Below are positions 1-10,059 of a stretch of DNA of 64,000 nt, in pieces (within the stretch, counting starts at the first letter, position 1; each line of letters begins with the position of its first letter). Below the pieces are notes generated by a model. It saw only the letters and a program-made list of their open reading frames with translations, ran no database searches and had not been told where the DNA came from. Position numbers and translations under genes: made by a program. The stretch covers positions 1,798,001 through 1,862,000 of the forward strand of contig CP086683.1 in NCBI GenBank assembly GCA_030544685.1, in the 5' to 3' direction. This DNA comes from Pseudomonas sp. B21_DOA (GTDB lineage: Bacteria > Pseudomonadota > Gammaproteobacteria > Pseudomonadales > Pseudomonadaceae).

Positions 1-325
1 AAAATCCGGTGAGTCACACAAATCCAAATGTGGGAGCGAGCCTGCTCGCGAAGGCGGAGTGTCAGGCAACATGGATTTGATTGACCCACCGCCATCGCGG
101 GCAAGCCCGCTCCCACAGGGGTTTTCGGTGAGCTCAAAATCCGGTGAGTCACACAAAACCAAATGTGGGAGCGAGCCTGCTCGCGAAGGCGGAGTGTCAG
201 TCGGTGATGATTTGAATGACCCACCGCTTTCGCGAGCAAGCTCGCTCCCACAGTTATCGAGGTGAACACATCAACAGTGCTCGACCACGAAAACCTGTGG
301 GAGCGGGCTTGCCCGCGATTCGATT
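1..325. repeat. Tandem REPIN array (Pseudomonas REP palindromes)
   Basis: Copies of a REP core reading GTGGGAGCGAGCCTGCTCGC, or its GGGCTTGCCCGC variant, occur at about 43-62, 98-118, 164-183, 231-252 and 297-318 in alternating orientation. The first two inverted pairs each form a REPIN, a REP doublet that folds into a long hairpin. Bases 1-65 recur almost unchanged at 136-200, so one whole unit has been duplicated in tandem with a period of about 135 bases. The array lies just past the 3' end of the chemoreceptor gene, a usual place for REPINs. No gene is seen here. Confidence 0.85.
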
Positions 326-348
326 TCAGCCTCAGCGCAAAACCAACG

Positions 349-2268
349 TCAAACGCGGAAGTGGCTGACCATCTGCTGCAACTGACCACCCAACCGCGCC
401 AGCTCAACACTCGACGCTGCCGTCTCATCACTCGCCGCTGCGGTCTGCTCGGACACGTCGCGGACGTTGATGATGCTGCGGCTGATCTCTTCAGCCACTG
501 CACTTTGCTGTTCAGCCGCCGCAGCAATCTGCTGGTTCATCGACTGGATGTTCGACACTGTGCGGGTGATGTTTTCCAGCGAGGCGCCGGCCTTGCGCGT
601 CAGGGCGACGCTGCTGTCGGTCAGGGCGCGGCTGTTGTTCATCACTGCCGAAACCTGCTGGGTGCCGTTCTGCAGACCGGCGACCAGACCTTCGATTTCC
701 TCGGTGGACTTCTGCGTACGCTGGGCCAAACCACGCACCTCATCCGCAACCACGGCAAATCCGCGCCCGGCTTCACCGGCACGCGCGGCTTCGATCGCGG
801 CGTTGAGCGCGAGCAGGTTGGTCTGTTCGGCAACAGCCTTGATCACGTCCATGACGCTACCAATCTTGTCGCTTTCCTGTTGCAGCACGCTCATCGCTTC
901 GGTCGAACGCACCACTTCACTGGCCAGACGCTCGATCTGCGCGATGGCCTCATTCACCACCTTGTCGCCTTCACGGGCCTCACCATCCGCAGCGGCAGCG
1001 GCTTGCGACGCTTCTTCGGCATTGCGCGCAACTTCCTGCACGGTGGCAGTCATTTCGTGCATGGCCGTGGCGACCTGATCGGTCTCGACCTTCTGGCTGT
1101 TCACGCCAGCACTGGTCTGCTCGGTTACGGCCGACAACTCTTCAGCGGCGCTGGCAATCTGGGTGACGCCATCGCGGATGCCACTGATCAAATCACGCAG
1201 AGTCACACCCATGCGCGCGATGCCTTGCTGCAACACGCCGAGTTCGTCGCGGCGGGTGACGGTGACATTCTGAGTCAGGTCGCCGCTGGCGATGCGCTCG
1301 ACCACGGCCAGGGTTTCCTGCAACGGCCGGGTGATCTGACGGGTGATGATCACCGCAGCAATCACGCCAACCAGCAGCGCCAGCAACGTGCTGATCAACT
1401 GGAAGGTGCGCGCCTGGGCGCTTTCAGCATCACGGCGATCAAGCTGGATCTGGTACAGCTGCTCGCTCAGGGCGACGATGGTGTTGCCCTGATCGGTCAT
1501 TTCCTTACGCGCCTGCACGGCATCGGCGTTGGCGTTCTTGTACGCCATCAACGCGCTGCGATAGCTGGTCAGCGCGGTTTCCAATTGGCGCAAGGCGTCC
1601 TGCTGAGTCGAGGCAAATTGCGCGTTCAGTGGCTTGAGACTGGCGATGGCCGCGTCGATCTGGCCGACGGCTTTCTGCTCGGTCTCGGCATTGCTGGTCG
1701 CGGTGTAACCACGCACTTCATAGCGCGCGAGGATGAACGCTTCCTTCGCCGCAGTGACCGCCTGGAACTGCTCGAAACGCTGATCGCTCAACTCCATCTG
1801 CTGCACGCGCTGGCTGATCGATTCGATCAGGTTGTAGGCGGTCTGGGCGTTGGCGCTCATAGTGTCGCGCGCGCTGTTGCCGGTGCGATAGGCGTTACGC
1901 ATTTTGTTCAGCGAGGTCTGGTATTCAGCGATGGTCGCGGCCTGCTGCTTGAGCAGTTTGACGTTCTCCGGACTCTTGAATTTGCTGATCAGCGCCTGCT
2001 GCTGAGCGGCGAAACTTTCGAGGGTGGTCTGCACATTCTGCGCGGCGGTTTCGTCGCCATTGGTCAGCATGTACTGCAGGCGCACCACGCGCAGTTTGGT
2101 CAGGCCGGCATTGAGCTGGGTGATGTCGCTCATCCAGTTGCTGCGGTCGATCAGGCCGCCGAGGCTGGTCCAGCCGGTCAGCGCCAGAATGCAGGTCAGG
2201 GCCAGCACCAGGCCGAAGCCCAGGCCGAGTTTCATGTTCACGCTGATGTTACCGAACCAGCTATTCAT
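349..2268 (-). CDS. Methyl-accepting chemotaxis protein with HBM sensor domain (McpS-like)
   Basis: Inner-membrane chemoreceptor of 639 aa that controls CheA through CheW. A short cytoplasmic N-terminus leads into a membrane helix (about residues 11-30). A helical periplasmic sensor of about 250 residues follows, then a second membrane helix near residue 285, a HAMP domain and a long signalling coiled coil with the conserved tip [16 protein letters not shown]. The sensor length and its N-terminus, [11 protein letters not shown], resemble the helical bimodular (HBM) sensor of P. putida McpS, which binds TCA-cycle acids; the ligand here is inference. The start at 2268 is chosen because GGAGGA lies just upstream; the longer open frame has no equal ribosome site. 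The gene appears to be single. Confidence 0.92.
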   Translation of the reverse strand: MNSWFGNISVNMKLGLGFGLVLALTCILALTGWTSLGGLIDRSNWMSDITQLNAGLTKLRVVRLQYMLTNGDETAAQNVQTTLESFAAQQQALISKFKSPENVKLLKQQAATIAEYQTSLNKMRNAYRTGNSARDTMSANAQTAYNLIESISQRVQQMELSDQRFEQFQAVTAAKEAFILARYEVRGYTATSNAETEQKAVGQIDAAIASLKPLNAQFASTQQDALRQLETALTSYRSALMAYKNANADAVQARKEMTDQGNTIVALSEQLYQIQLDRRDAESAQARTFQLISTLLALLVGVIAAVIITRQITRPLQETLAVVERIASGDLTQNVTVTRRDELGVLQQGIARMGVTLRDLISGIRDGVTQIASAAEELSAVTEQTSAGVNSQKVETDQVATAMHEMTATVQEVARNAEEASQAAAAADGEAREGDKVVNEAIAQIERLASEVVRSTEAMSVLQQESDKIGSVMDVIKAVAEQTNLLALNAAIEAARAGEAGRGFAVVADEVRGLAQRTQKSTEEIEGLVAGLQNGTQQVSAVMNNSRALTDSSVALTRKAGASLENITRTVSNIQSMNQQIAAAAEQQSAVAEEISRSIINVRDVSEQTAAASDETAASSVELARLGGQLQQMVSHFRV

Positions 2269-2496
2269 GCAAATCCTCCAGAAACGTTGGGTTTCTTGGT
2301 CGTCAGTTAGGCTGGAAGATTGTTGTTCTTTTGAGCCAGCAGGGGTGTTAGCAGGTCTGTATCGGCCGAAAACCCGAGAGCTGAAAGGATTTTTGTCTGA
2401 CAGTCCCCGGAGCAAGAATCCCAAGGACTTTTTCACATGGGTTTCACTGGCTGCCCACGTACGCCTCTGTACTGTCGCCGCATCGAATGACCTGTG

Positions 2497-3192
2497 ATGC
2501 AGAGTGGCGAGGCGGTTTTTGTGGAATTGAGACTGAGTCTGTTCGGCGTCAAACGCTCGATCGATCTGAGCGCTCTGGCGCGTTTTCGCGATGCATGGGT
2601 GGTGCTGGCGGCATCGATTTTGGTGATCCCGCTGACCCTGTGGTTGCTGGCGCCGAACGCCGTGCCGGATCTGGCCCACGGTAATCTGGCGGGTGCGCAA
2701 GCTTTAGCGACGGGGTGGGCCAAGGGCGAGATGATCGTGCTGGTGCGCCACGTCGAACGTTGCGATCACTCCAAAGCGGCGTGCCTGAGCGGCAGTGACG
2801 GCATCACCGACCGCTCGCGCAGTGTCGCCGTGGCAGTCGGTGCTCGTTTCGAACAACTGGGCCTGGCCGACGCTGATATCTATAACAGCCCGTCAATGCG
2901 CACCGTGCAGACTGCCGGCTATATGTTCAACCATGCCGCCAGGGGCGATGACTGGTTGATCAACTGCAGAGGCCGCATGTTGCAGGATGCCCTGGCGCAC
3001 AAGGCCCCCGGGCGTAACCTGGTTCTGGTGACCCACAGCGAGTGCATGGCGCAGATCGAAAAAGACCTGAAAGTGCCGGCCTCGAACATGGGGTACGGCG
3101 CGTCCCTGTTCATATCCGCGGCCAGCCCGTCTGCACCGAAGATGCTCGGCTTCATTGAAGCTTCCGACTGGCGCACGGTGACTACCCGATGA
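2497..3192 (+). CDS. Histidine phosphatase family protein (phosphoglycerate mutase fold), membrane-anchored
   Basis: A protein of about 231 aa with a hydrophobic N-terminal segment (about residues 30-50: [17 protein letters not shown]) that should anchor or export it. A histidine phosphatase domain follows, with the RHVERCD catalytic motif near residue 85 and the second histidine in LVTHSE near residue 177. Members of this family with RHxERCD include Ais/PmrG, which removes phosphate from lipopolysaccharide core heptose. Its coupling to a PAP2 phosphatase (4-base ATGA overlap at 3189) fits a lipid or LPS phosphate role, but that is inference. A GTG at 2521 with GAGG upstream is a credible alternative start. 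Confidence 0.8.
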   Translation: MQSGEAVFVELRLSLFGVKRSIDLSALARFRDAWVVLAASILVIPLTLWLLAPNAVPDLAHGNLAGAQALATGWAKGEMIVLVRHVERCDHSKAACLSGSDGITDRSRSVAVAVGARFEQLGLADADIYNSPSMRTVQTAGYMFNHAARGDDWLINCRGRMLQDALAHKAPGRNLVLVTHSECMAQIEKDLKVPASNMGYGASLFISAASPSAPKMLGFIEASDWRTVTTR

Positions 3193-4009
3193 AAACCCGT
3201 TTCTACGCTTACAACCTCGGCATTCCGTTGGTTTGTGCGGCCGTGGTGTTCCTGATGTTCGACATGAGCAACATCGACATCGCCTTCAGCAATCTGCTGT
3301 TCGACCCGCTAAGCCAGACCTTCCCGATCGACAAAATCCATTTCTTCGAAAAACTCACCCACAAATGGGCGCGAGTCATCCCGAACTGGACGGCGGAGAT
3401 TGCGCTGATCGGCGCATTGCTGTCGCTGATCTGGCCAGTGGTCAATCCGCACAAACGTCCACGACTCGGTGCCTTTCTGCAGCGCAGCAGAGTCGCACCA
3501 GTGCTGCGATTTGCCGCAGATCACCGTAGGGATTTTTCTTCGTCGTGGTCGCATTCGCACTCTGCACAGGCGTGATCCACTTCCTCAAATCCCACACCAG
3601 CGTCTACTGCCCAATCGAAACCACGTTGTACGGCGGGAAAATGCCCCACATCGAGTGGTACAGCAATTTCCAACTGTTCCATGAGGCCGGGAGTGGCCGT
3701 TGCTGGCCGGGCGGCCATGCGTCGGGCGGCTTCACCATGCTGGCGCTGTATTTCGTCGCGCGACGGCATCAGTGGCGTTTTTCCAGTGCGATCTTGTGGG
3801 GTTCGCTGCTGCTGGGCCTGGTCTACGGCACCACCCGCGTCCTGCAGGGCTGGCACTACATGTCCCACACGTTCTGGGCCGGCATCTTCGTCTGGCTGAC
3901 CTGTTTACTGACGGCATTGGCCTTCTACGGACGGGCACGCTTGGATTTACCGGTGCGGGCCAAAAGCACGCAGGAAGCTTTCACCGCACAGCCTGAAGTC
4001 TTGCTCTGA
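3189..4009 (+). CDS. PAP2 family lipid phosphatase, reading frame broken by one missing T
   Basis: Integral membrane phosphatase of the PAP2/LpxE type, about 273 aa when reconstructed. The first part (from 3189) and the second part (from about 3545) are in different frames. They join cleanly if the T run at 3533-3537 had six T instead of five, giving an unbroken D-F-F-F-V-V-V-A stretch. The PAP2 motifs are in the second part: WPGGHASGG (phosphatase motif 2, PGGH rather than PSGH) and TRVLQGWHYMSH (motif 3). Several membrane helices are visible. It is translationally coupled to the preceding histidine phosphatase. As many genes in this window have the same kind of break, a sequence error is more likely than a real pseudogene. 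Confidence 0.82.
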
Positions 4010-4037
4010 ACGCGTTCAGAAAAACATGGATTGAACG

Positions 4038-4624
4038 TCAACCCAGGCGCCGCGACCAACGCTGATCCGGCGCCTCGAACCCCGGATTGACCAGCGCCGT
4101 CAGCACATGATCCTGCCAACGCCCGGCGATGTTCAGATACGCCTTCGCATAGCCCTCACGCTCAAAACCCAAGCGCTCAAGCAAACGCGCACTGCGCTCA
4201 TTGTCCGGAATGTAATTGGCCATGATCCGATGCAGACTCTGCACATCGAACATATAACCAATCCCCGCCTCCAGCCCCTCCTGCATCAAACCCTGCCCCT
4301 GATGCGCCTCATCAATGTGATAACCCAGATAACACGCCTGAAACGCCCCACGAATGATCCCGCTGAAATTGCACGCCCCGATCATCTGCTGACCGTCCAG
4401 CGACAGCAGCGCGAAATGCATGGCTAACCCGGCTTCGAAGGCGCTGGCCTGGATCTCCAAGCGACGGCGGATATTGGCGGTGGAGAAGTAGTCGCTGGTG
4501 CGGATGGGCGACCAGCGAGCCAGGTGCCGCTGGTTGCGCTGGTAGAAAGCGCTTTCGAGCTCGGCCTGATCGGGGAGAGGATCGCCAGCGTCAGGCGCGG
4601 GCAGGGCAGGGATAACAGCGGCAT
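4038..4624 (-). CDS. GNAT N-acetyltransferase, RimJ-like, N-terminus frameshifted
   Basis: Acetyltransferase of the RimJ/RimL group, which transfer acetyl from acetyl-CoA to N-terminal amino groups, classically of ribosomal proteins; about 195 aa. The core carries the GNAT features: a strand with MIGACNFSGI, the acetyl-CoA loop region HQGQGLMQEGLEAGI, and the RSARLLERLGFEREGYA segment typical of this family. The expected N-terminus (MPLLSLPCPRLTLAILSP) is in another frame and joins to DQAELESAFYQRNQRHLARW if one base is restored in the G run at 4572-4575. The gene converges on the PAP2 gene. The substrate cannot be told from sequence. Confidence 0.8.
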
Positions 4625-4702
4625 CGAGCGCTCCTTGGCGAGGGGGTTGCTGGGAGAGTCGCGCATATGGAGGGAGCGGCAAGGTGTGCTGAATGGCAGA
4701 CG

Positions 4703-4727
4703 AAAAAAGCCCGCTAGGAGCGCGGGC
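4703..4727 (-). terminator. Rho-independent terminator behind the mrr-like gene
   Basis: Read on the minus strand this is a GCCCGC stem with a short loop closing on GCGGGC, followed directly by six T. It lies downstream of the Mrr-type gene. Confidence 0.75.
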
Positions 4728-4846
4728 GAACCGTAGTTTCTTGAATGAGCGGGATGGACTTTACAGCGTGAGCGGATTCAGCGTGGTGAAGAAAAATTCA
4801 TTGTTTACGGGCGGTACGCCCGGAGTTGGCAGGCACTAATTTTTAC

Positions 4847-5782
4847 TCATCCGAGCGATTCGTCAAAGTAATCGCTGTCGAGCCTGGGAACCTTGTAAAG
4901 CTGCGAGCTGATGCCCACGTCGTGGTCAAGCATCAGGTTGACCAGTCGTTCGCCATCGACCAACACCAACCCCTCGACCGAGCGCGCGAAGTCAACGGCT
5001 TGAGCGGTAAAGCCGGAAGTGGTGATGAATACGCCACGTTTGGCTTTTTGTCCGGCGAGGGCGCCATAGAACGCCTGCAGGTCGGGACGGCCGACGGTGT
5101 TCTGCCAGCGCTTGGCCTGCACGTAAACCTTTTCCAGCCCGAGCGCGTCCAGCGAAATCACGCCATCAATGCCGCCATCGCCGCTGCCACCGACTTGCTG
5201 CAGCGCCTGACGGTTGGCGCCGTAGCCCAAGCTGTGCAGCACGTCGAGCACGATATGTTCGAAGCGGGTCGGGCTCGCTTGCAGCAGGCTGTCCAGCAAG
5301 TCGCCCGCTACGCTCGTGCGCAGCTCAAGGATGGCTTGGTTCAGGCGTTCCTGTGGGCTGCTCGTAGCTAGCTCTGTCGATGCAATCGGCATTGAAGTGT
5401 CGGTGCTCTCATCCAGTGAGGCCGCATCCGGTGCCGTCTTCAGTTTCACGCTCATGAAATTCACGGCCAGATGCTCGACCAGTTCTGCGCTCAACGGGGC
5501 AGGGTTGGCCTGAGCAAATGCGCGGCCGGTGTCGGTCAACTGCCAATAGCCACGCTTTGCGCTGCTGGAGTAGCCGGCGCGCTTCAGCCGATCATGCGCC
5601 CAGCCTGAACGGTTCTTGTAGGTAGCCTGACCGCTGGCGATGGTCTCTTGCCGCTGTGCTTCGCTCAGGCCCAATGCCTGTGCGGCCGCTTCGTGGGCCT
5701 CGGATGCGGTGGCACCTTCCGGATGAACCGAGAGAAACCGCAGGATGGGCTCAATGAACTGGTCGTAGGTCGGGACGGAGAT
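4847..5782 (-). CDS. Mrr-type restriction endonuclease with unusual start (ATC)
   Basis: Methylation-directed type IV restriction enzyme of about 311 aa. An N-terminal winged-helix Mrr_N domain (SVPTYDQFIEPILRFL near the start, through WAHDRLKRAGY and RGYWQLTDTGR) precedes a PD-(D/E)xK Mrr catalytic domain in the last 130 residues. That domain shows GGSGDGGIDGVI and YVQAKRW, the D...QxK active-site pattern, and GVFITTSGFT. The conserved N-terminal block is in frame up to about 5782, but no ATG, GTG or TTG precedes it before a stop; ATC stands where ATG is expected, after an AAAAGGA. The first ordinary start is the TTG at 5674, which would remove part of the winged helix. It borders the core genome, so it may be a resident or an older insertion. 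Confidence 0.8.
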   Translation of the reverse strand: MSVPTYDQFIEPILRFLSVHPEGATASEAHEAAAQALGLSEAQRQETIASGQATYKNRSGWAHDRLKRAGYSSSAKRGYWQLTDTGRAFAQANPAPLSAELVEHLAVNFMSVKLKTAPDAASLDESTDTSMPIASTELATSSPQERLNQAILELRTSVAGDLLDSLLQASPTRFEHIVLDVLHSLGYGANRQALQQVGGSGDGGIDGVISLDALGLEKVYVQAKRWQNTVGRPDLQAFYGALAGQKAKRGVFITTSGFTAQAVDFARSVEGLVLVDGERLVNLMLDHDVGISSQLYKVPRLDSDYFDESLG

Positions 5783-5901
5783 GGTTCTTTCTATTCCTTT
5801 TGAAGGCTTAACTCAATGTAGCCTATCGACGGCCGCGCTTACCTTTGGCGGAGTGTACAAAGCGCCAGATTGCGCTGGCGCAAAATGTGTTTGGCCCGGG
5901 G

Positions 5902-6547
5902 TCAGTCGTTCGAGGGGGCAGCCTTCAGCGCTCGGCCGACCGCTGTCAGGCGATAGCGTTGTTTGCTGCTGTTGGGCTTGTCTGGAACGGTCATCTCGAC
6001 CACGCCACTCGCCAGTAGTGGGGCCAAGACCTGCTCGCGAAACTTGCTGCGGTTGCTGCGTCCGACGAAGGTCATCAGCTCGAGCACAGTGTGCTCACCT
6101 GTCATCCTGCTTAGCAGAGTTACCTGCTCTGGCTGCAAAGACAGGCGATTTACGGCTTGTTCTCCGTCGACAACGGACTCAGTCCCTGCTTGGTCCCGAC
6201 TTAGTCCCTACTTGGTCCCCGCTTGGGCCTGAAAGAGGCCCTTTCTCAACGGTCCTCTGAATCACCACCCTGAATTGGTTACTTTGCCGGTCGTCGTCAA
6301 GGGTAATCATTGGCCAAGCGTCGATAGCACGCGGAATGCCTGTACCCAAACCGCGATAGGGCAGGATGTGCACAGCATGGGACGTGAGCGTCGGGTTACG
6401 ACGATTGGACAGGCCGAATCGAATTTTCTCGGTATCGAGTACGTCAGGCAGGTGCCCGGGGCTGATCAATTCGATGCGATCAGCGAAGATCATGATCCGG
6501 ATCGAGGCGCTGACGAAGTAGTCGCGGTGGATCAGGGCATTGCGGAT
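5902..6547 (-). pseudogene. Remnant of AlbA/Schlafen-type ATP-binding transcriptional regulator
   Basis: Only the C-terminal part survives. The segment starting NALIHRDY and continuing IMIFADRIELISPGHLP, then GLGTGIPRAIDAWP, is typical of the COG2865 family (divergent AAA_4/AlbA_2 putative DNA-binding proteins). Upstream in frame is a stop at 6548-6550 and no N-terminal domain, so the gene is truncated. After a repeated GDQVGTK-like linker the frame ends near 6179. A winged-helix tail (LQPEQVTLLSRMTG to the end at 5902) continues in another frame. The shift lies close to the CCC at 6195-6197. The missing 5' part lies next to the proposed island end, so insertion may have removed it. Confidence 0.7.
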
Positions 6548-7183
6548 TCATTTCGTCTGAGCGCACAGACGTGGGTTGCGTCTCACCCTTTCCCGACCGC
6601 TTTGGAAATTGTTGTATGCCGAAGATCTCAAACCAGAGAAACCCTAAATTCAGTCAAGCTAAGTCCCAAAAGAAGACGCAGTAAGGTGTCGTCTCGCTGG
6701 AGTTGGTGGGCCGGGGTGATCTGAATCTGAGCGGTAGGCTGTTGATTTGTATGGTTAATGTTTCGTTAACTTTCAAACTTGGAATACCGATTGGAATACC
6801 GTGCGGCTTCTTTTTACATACGATCTGATCACCGAGTGCACCGGTTTCGTGACTAGGTTTGGCATCGAATTGCTTGAGACGGGACCGGAAATGGCCACCA
6901 AAAATTCGGCAACGCTGTGGGGGGCTCGGCGCTTCTTATTAGTCGAAAGGTCCAATTGCCTATCGTCCATTTTGGGCTGTTCTGCATGGTGTTCTTTTTT
7001 GGTTGGATTTTAATCGATCTTGGTCTCTGATTAATTATCTAGAAACATTCAAAGGCCTAGGCCCCAAATTAGTTCCATGGCTCGTTGGGCTTTGGCAAGG
7101 AATTTTACCGGACTTGGTCAACAGTTCTCAGGGCGCACGCCCTAATTAGTGGTGCGAAATCTGCAGTGTACTGGATTGTTTTT
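6548..7183. other. Non-coding stretch with proposed distal end of the ssrA island
   Basis: I see no convincing gene here. At 6703-6730 the sequence TGGTGGGCCGGGGTGATC resembles, with small gaps and substitutions, the 3' end of the tmRNA gene (TGGTGGAGCCGGGGGATT at 30838, minus-strand gene). It is followed at 6781-6800 by two GGAATACC repeats that also occur beside the ssrA-linked integrase. From about 6780 onward the DNA is visibly richer in A and T than the core. This is the place I would put the far end of the island; the degraded att match makes the exact point uncertain. Confidence 0.4.
6781..6800 (+). repeat. GGAATACC double iteron, distal copy
   Basis: Two GGAATACC octamers start 12 bases apart (GGAATACCG, two variable bases, TGGAATACC). 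The same arrangement and orientation occurs at 30706-30725 next to the P4-type integrase. Such repeats at both ends of an element are typical arm-type or accessory-factor sites of tyrosine recombinases. That function is inference; the shared repeat is seen directly. Confidence 0.6.
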
Positions 7184-8271
7184 TCATATTCCATATATGG
7201 CTGCAGCATCGCCATTTGGATCAAGTCCATCAAGACAAAATTCGCGTAGCGTTTCTAGGAGTTGGTCTGGCAATAATTGTAGCGAATTATAGAGTAAGCC
7301 GCGCCAATAATTGTAGGGTGTTAATCTCGCATAGCTAAGCCTTACTCTTGCCTTTTGTTCGATTGAGTTTTTGAACGCCGTTAGGTCTCTAATGTCCAAG
7401 TCTTCGGCTAGCTTTTCGCGCAGAGATAGGAACTCTCCTTCAATACGCTCTTTGATTCGATAGATCTCATTCCAAGTCGTTAATTTACGCTGGTTTGTAG
7501 GGTCTATTGGTCTTATTGCCCAAGTAGCCATTGGCAGAATACCAAGGAAGTCGATTTGCAACGCCACTTGCTCGTGGGCGCTTTCGCTCCAAGGATCGAA
7601 GCATGTGCGTCTGAGCCCCTCCGGGCTTCGCAAAAGGTCTTTGGCAAGCTTCGCTTTTGAGTTGCACGTGTGACAGGTAGGCAGCAGGTTGTCGGGATCT
7701 ACTCCGAACTGCGGATACTTTTCTTTGGCCAGTAGGTGATCGTAAGGTGCACGCCATTGATCTTCTGCAGCAACTAGATGTTGTCGTTGTGCGAGTAGTT
7801 CTGCCGCGCACATGCCACATACATTCCCGTTACCTAGGGGGGATCGGAGCTATAGCGGCTGTAGTGATCCATGACGGTTTCTCCACATGAGCGGGTGACT
7901 CCGATAAGCTTTGACGTGTTTTCGAAAAGATGTGAGGCTAACTTCTTCAGCTCAGCTGTAACGGATTCGGGAGGTTCAGGTATGGCTGATGTCGGATCAT
8001 TGAATAGTAGGCGTGCGCTAACTGTTCCGGAGAAAGCGAGATATAGCTCATCCCTTATCTGCGGATCTAGGGCCTCTATGGAACTTATAACCGCTTGGAC
8101 GCGTGTCCGGGTCGGTTCATTAGCCTGAGCAGCATCCCAAAGTCCTAGGGGAAGAGTGGAGTCGTCGAAGGGCCTCCCTGCGCAGCTAGAGAGAAGAGTC
8201 TCTCGCATTAGCAAGTTAAGTCCAGTGAAGACTGCACTAGGTGGAAGTCCGACTCTTAGAGGAAGTAACAT
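7184..8271 (-). CDS. HNH endonuclease-domain protein linked to type I R-M (PtuB-like), frameshifted
   Basis: About 362 aa when reconstructed. The N-terminal half (MLLPLRVGLPP to HYSRYSSDPP) has no domain I recognise. The C-terminal half has a zinc-finger HNH layout: VCGMC, then DHLLAKEKYP, then LLPTCHTCNSKAK, i.e. two CxxC pairs around the D-H of the HNH core. The halves are in different frames and join if the G run at 7837-7842 is one base longer. The gene starts five bases after the AAA ATPase gene, in the same operon as hsdRMS. The ATPase plus HNH pairing recalls Septu (PtuA/PtuB), though sequence kinship beyond domain type is not shown here. Confidence 0.75.
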
Positions 8272-8276
8272 CAGGT

Positions 8277-9956
8277 TTATGGGTTCCGCAATTTTTGCAG
8301 TATATAAGCACGCTCCATCGATTCGCCTAAATGCGCCTCAATCCAGTGCCGCTTGTGATTGTTATCCACACTTTGGTCATGCAAGTGTCGATTTATTTCA
8401 TCAACTGCGGTTTGCGATATTGCAGAGCGCAGGCCAAAAATTTTTTATCAGTACTTCGAATGAAGCACCGAAAGTCTCGCTAGTTGGTGATGACATGGTT
8501 GACTGATCATCAACTTTTTCAAAGTGAAAGACAGCTTCGCGATGCAGGGATGAAATCAAGAACGGTGAGTGCGATGAGATTAATGCCTGTGATGTAGTTA
8601 GGCTGCGGCCTGCTTGTTCAAAGTCAAGGTGATATCGAGTACGCCAGCTAGGATTCAGATGCGTCTCGGGTTCGTCAAATAGGAACAATGACTCGGTATC
8701 GGCAAATAGCTTTACGGCACCGATCGTATGAAGCAGCTGAGCTTCACCATCGCTCAAATCGTCGACTGGTGCAAAGCTTTCACCATCAGAAAGCACTAGC
8801 TCGGACACCGTAAGTGGTAGCTTGCTCTTAAGTGGCTTTTTTACATTCCCATTTAAAGAGTCGTTTCGCAAAACTTTGCGGATATCTGTAGGCCACCATC
8901 CTACGCCTAGTAATTGCAGCTTATAAAGCTTCCAAAAAAGACGGACTGGATCGAAATATGTATCTCTGAGTCTGTTGATTACTAATGGATCCAAGAGGTC
9001 TATCGTGAGTTCGGCTCGCAGATAGTTAAGTTCGTAAATTTCGTACTGCTCATCCGTAGTGCGGCTGGATAGGCCTCGTATGTTCCCTTCTCCCACCGCA
9101 TGGATGAGCTGTTTGAGATCTTCGATACTGTCTTGCTCAACGGGAGCGCGCCGCATATCGTACTGTAAAGTGACTCTTCGCGGGTGCCTAAAGCTGACCT
9201 CCGGCCACAGTAGGTTTCGCTCTGCGTCGCTTAAAAGTCCAAGTGCTGTAATCAGTAAGTTTGTGCAATCGTAGTCTAAGAATAGTGAGTTTGGTAGAGG
9301 GTGTCAGCCTCTAGTGTGCGAAGTGGATCGTCCATGGCGCTATCTGTAGGTGCGCCAAATATGCCTGGGAAACGTTTTTTGTACTTAATGTTTATTTGTT
9401 CATAGCTTTCCGCGTCGACACTGGGCTGTGCTAGCTCTACGCGGCGCCGAGACCTTGTGCGCATAACATCAAAGTACTGTAATGCGTTTCGCATAAAAGA
9501 GCGTTGCAGGTTTTCGTTGAGGCCTGAGGCATAACCTATGACGCGCGGCAAGGGTAGATTTCCCAATGTGCAGCTCGTTTCAATTGACCAATAAGCCGTG
9601 CTGTCGCTCACGCCGCTTGCAATAGAGCCTGTCTGGATGCTGCTAGAGATCAGAATTGACTGATCAGCTTCGAGTCGCACCGTAAATCGCTTTGGCGGTT
9701 TTATATTGTCGTCATCGCCTGACCATTCATAGCTCAGGGAAAAGCAATATTTAAGAGGTTTACGAGTGCTGAAGTCGGATCGCTTCCTTCGCTCTAAATA
9801 CGCAAAGGCTTCTGCGATTAGTTCCATTAGTTGCGACTTTCCGGATCCATTCAATCCAATAAGTGCGATGACTTTTCCGGGCGCGTTAGAAAAGTCAAAA
9901 CGTTGATTGGCTAATCCTTTGTATTCGCCTAATAGCTCAAATTGCAGAAGCTTCAT
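8277..9956 (-). CDS. Restriction-associated AAA family ATPase (PtuA/OLD-like), frameshifted
   Basis: About 560 aa when reconstructed. It is an ABC/SMC-type ATPase with a Walker A at GLNGSGKSQ (about residue 33), a signature-like LSDGEAQLLHTIGAVK, a Walker B FLFDEPETHLNP, and the switch histidine in ALISSHSPF. NCBI uses the name restriction system-associated AAA family ATPase for such genes beside type I systems. The frame breaks near 9290-9292 (one A missing on the coding strand) and again in the A/T runs at 8436-8446, where two bases are missing. Restoring them gives a C-terminus ending HWIEAHLGESMERAYILQKL, which suits the family. It lies between hsdS and the HNH gene on the same strand. 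Confidence 0.8.
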
Positions 9957-10059
9957 TCTGGAATACCTACCCTGGCCTTATGCCTCTTAATTTGGACTTC
10001 AGGGCTGCTCGATAGGGCAGAGTGAAAGCTACTACTAAGATGCGCCCGATTGATATACA

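Noticed and set aside
1..325. Repeats at the window start as a possible CRISPR array
   Set aside because: The units are palindromic REP sequences in alternating orientation with irregular spacing, and no cas genes are present. No CRISPR array was seen anywhere in the window.
262..2310. 682-codon plus-strand frame over the chemoreceptor gene
   Set aside because: The minus strand encodes a complete, well-conserved chemoreceptor; the plus frame is an antisense shadow.
6773..7013. Short frames of 65-70 codons on both strands near the iterons
   Set aside because: They overlap each other and lack ribosome sites or recognisable sequence.
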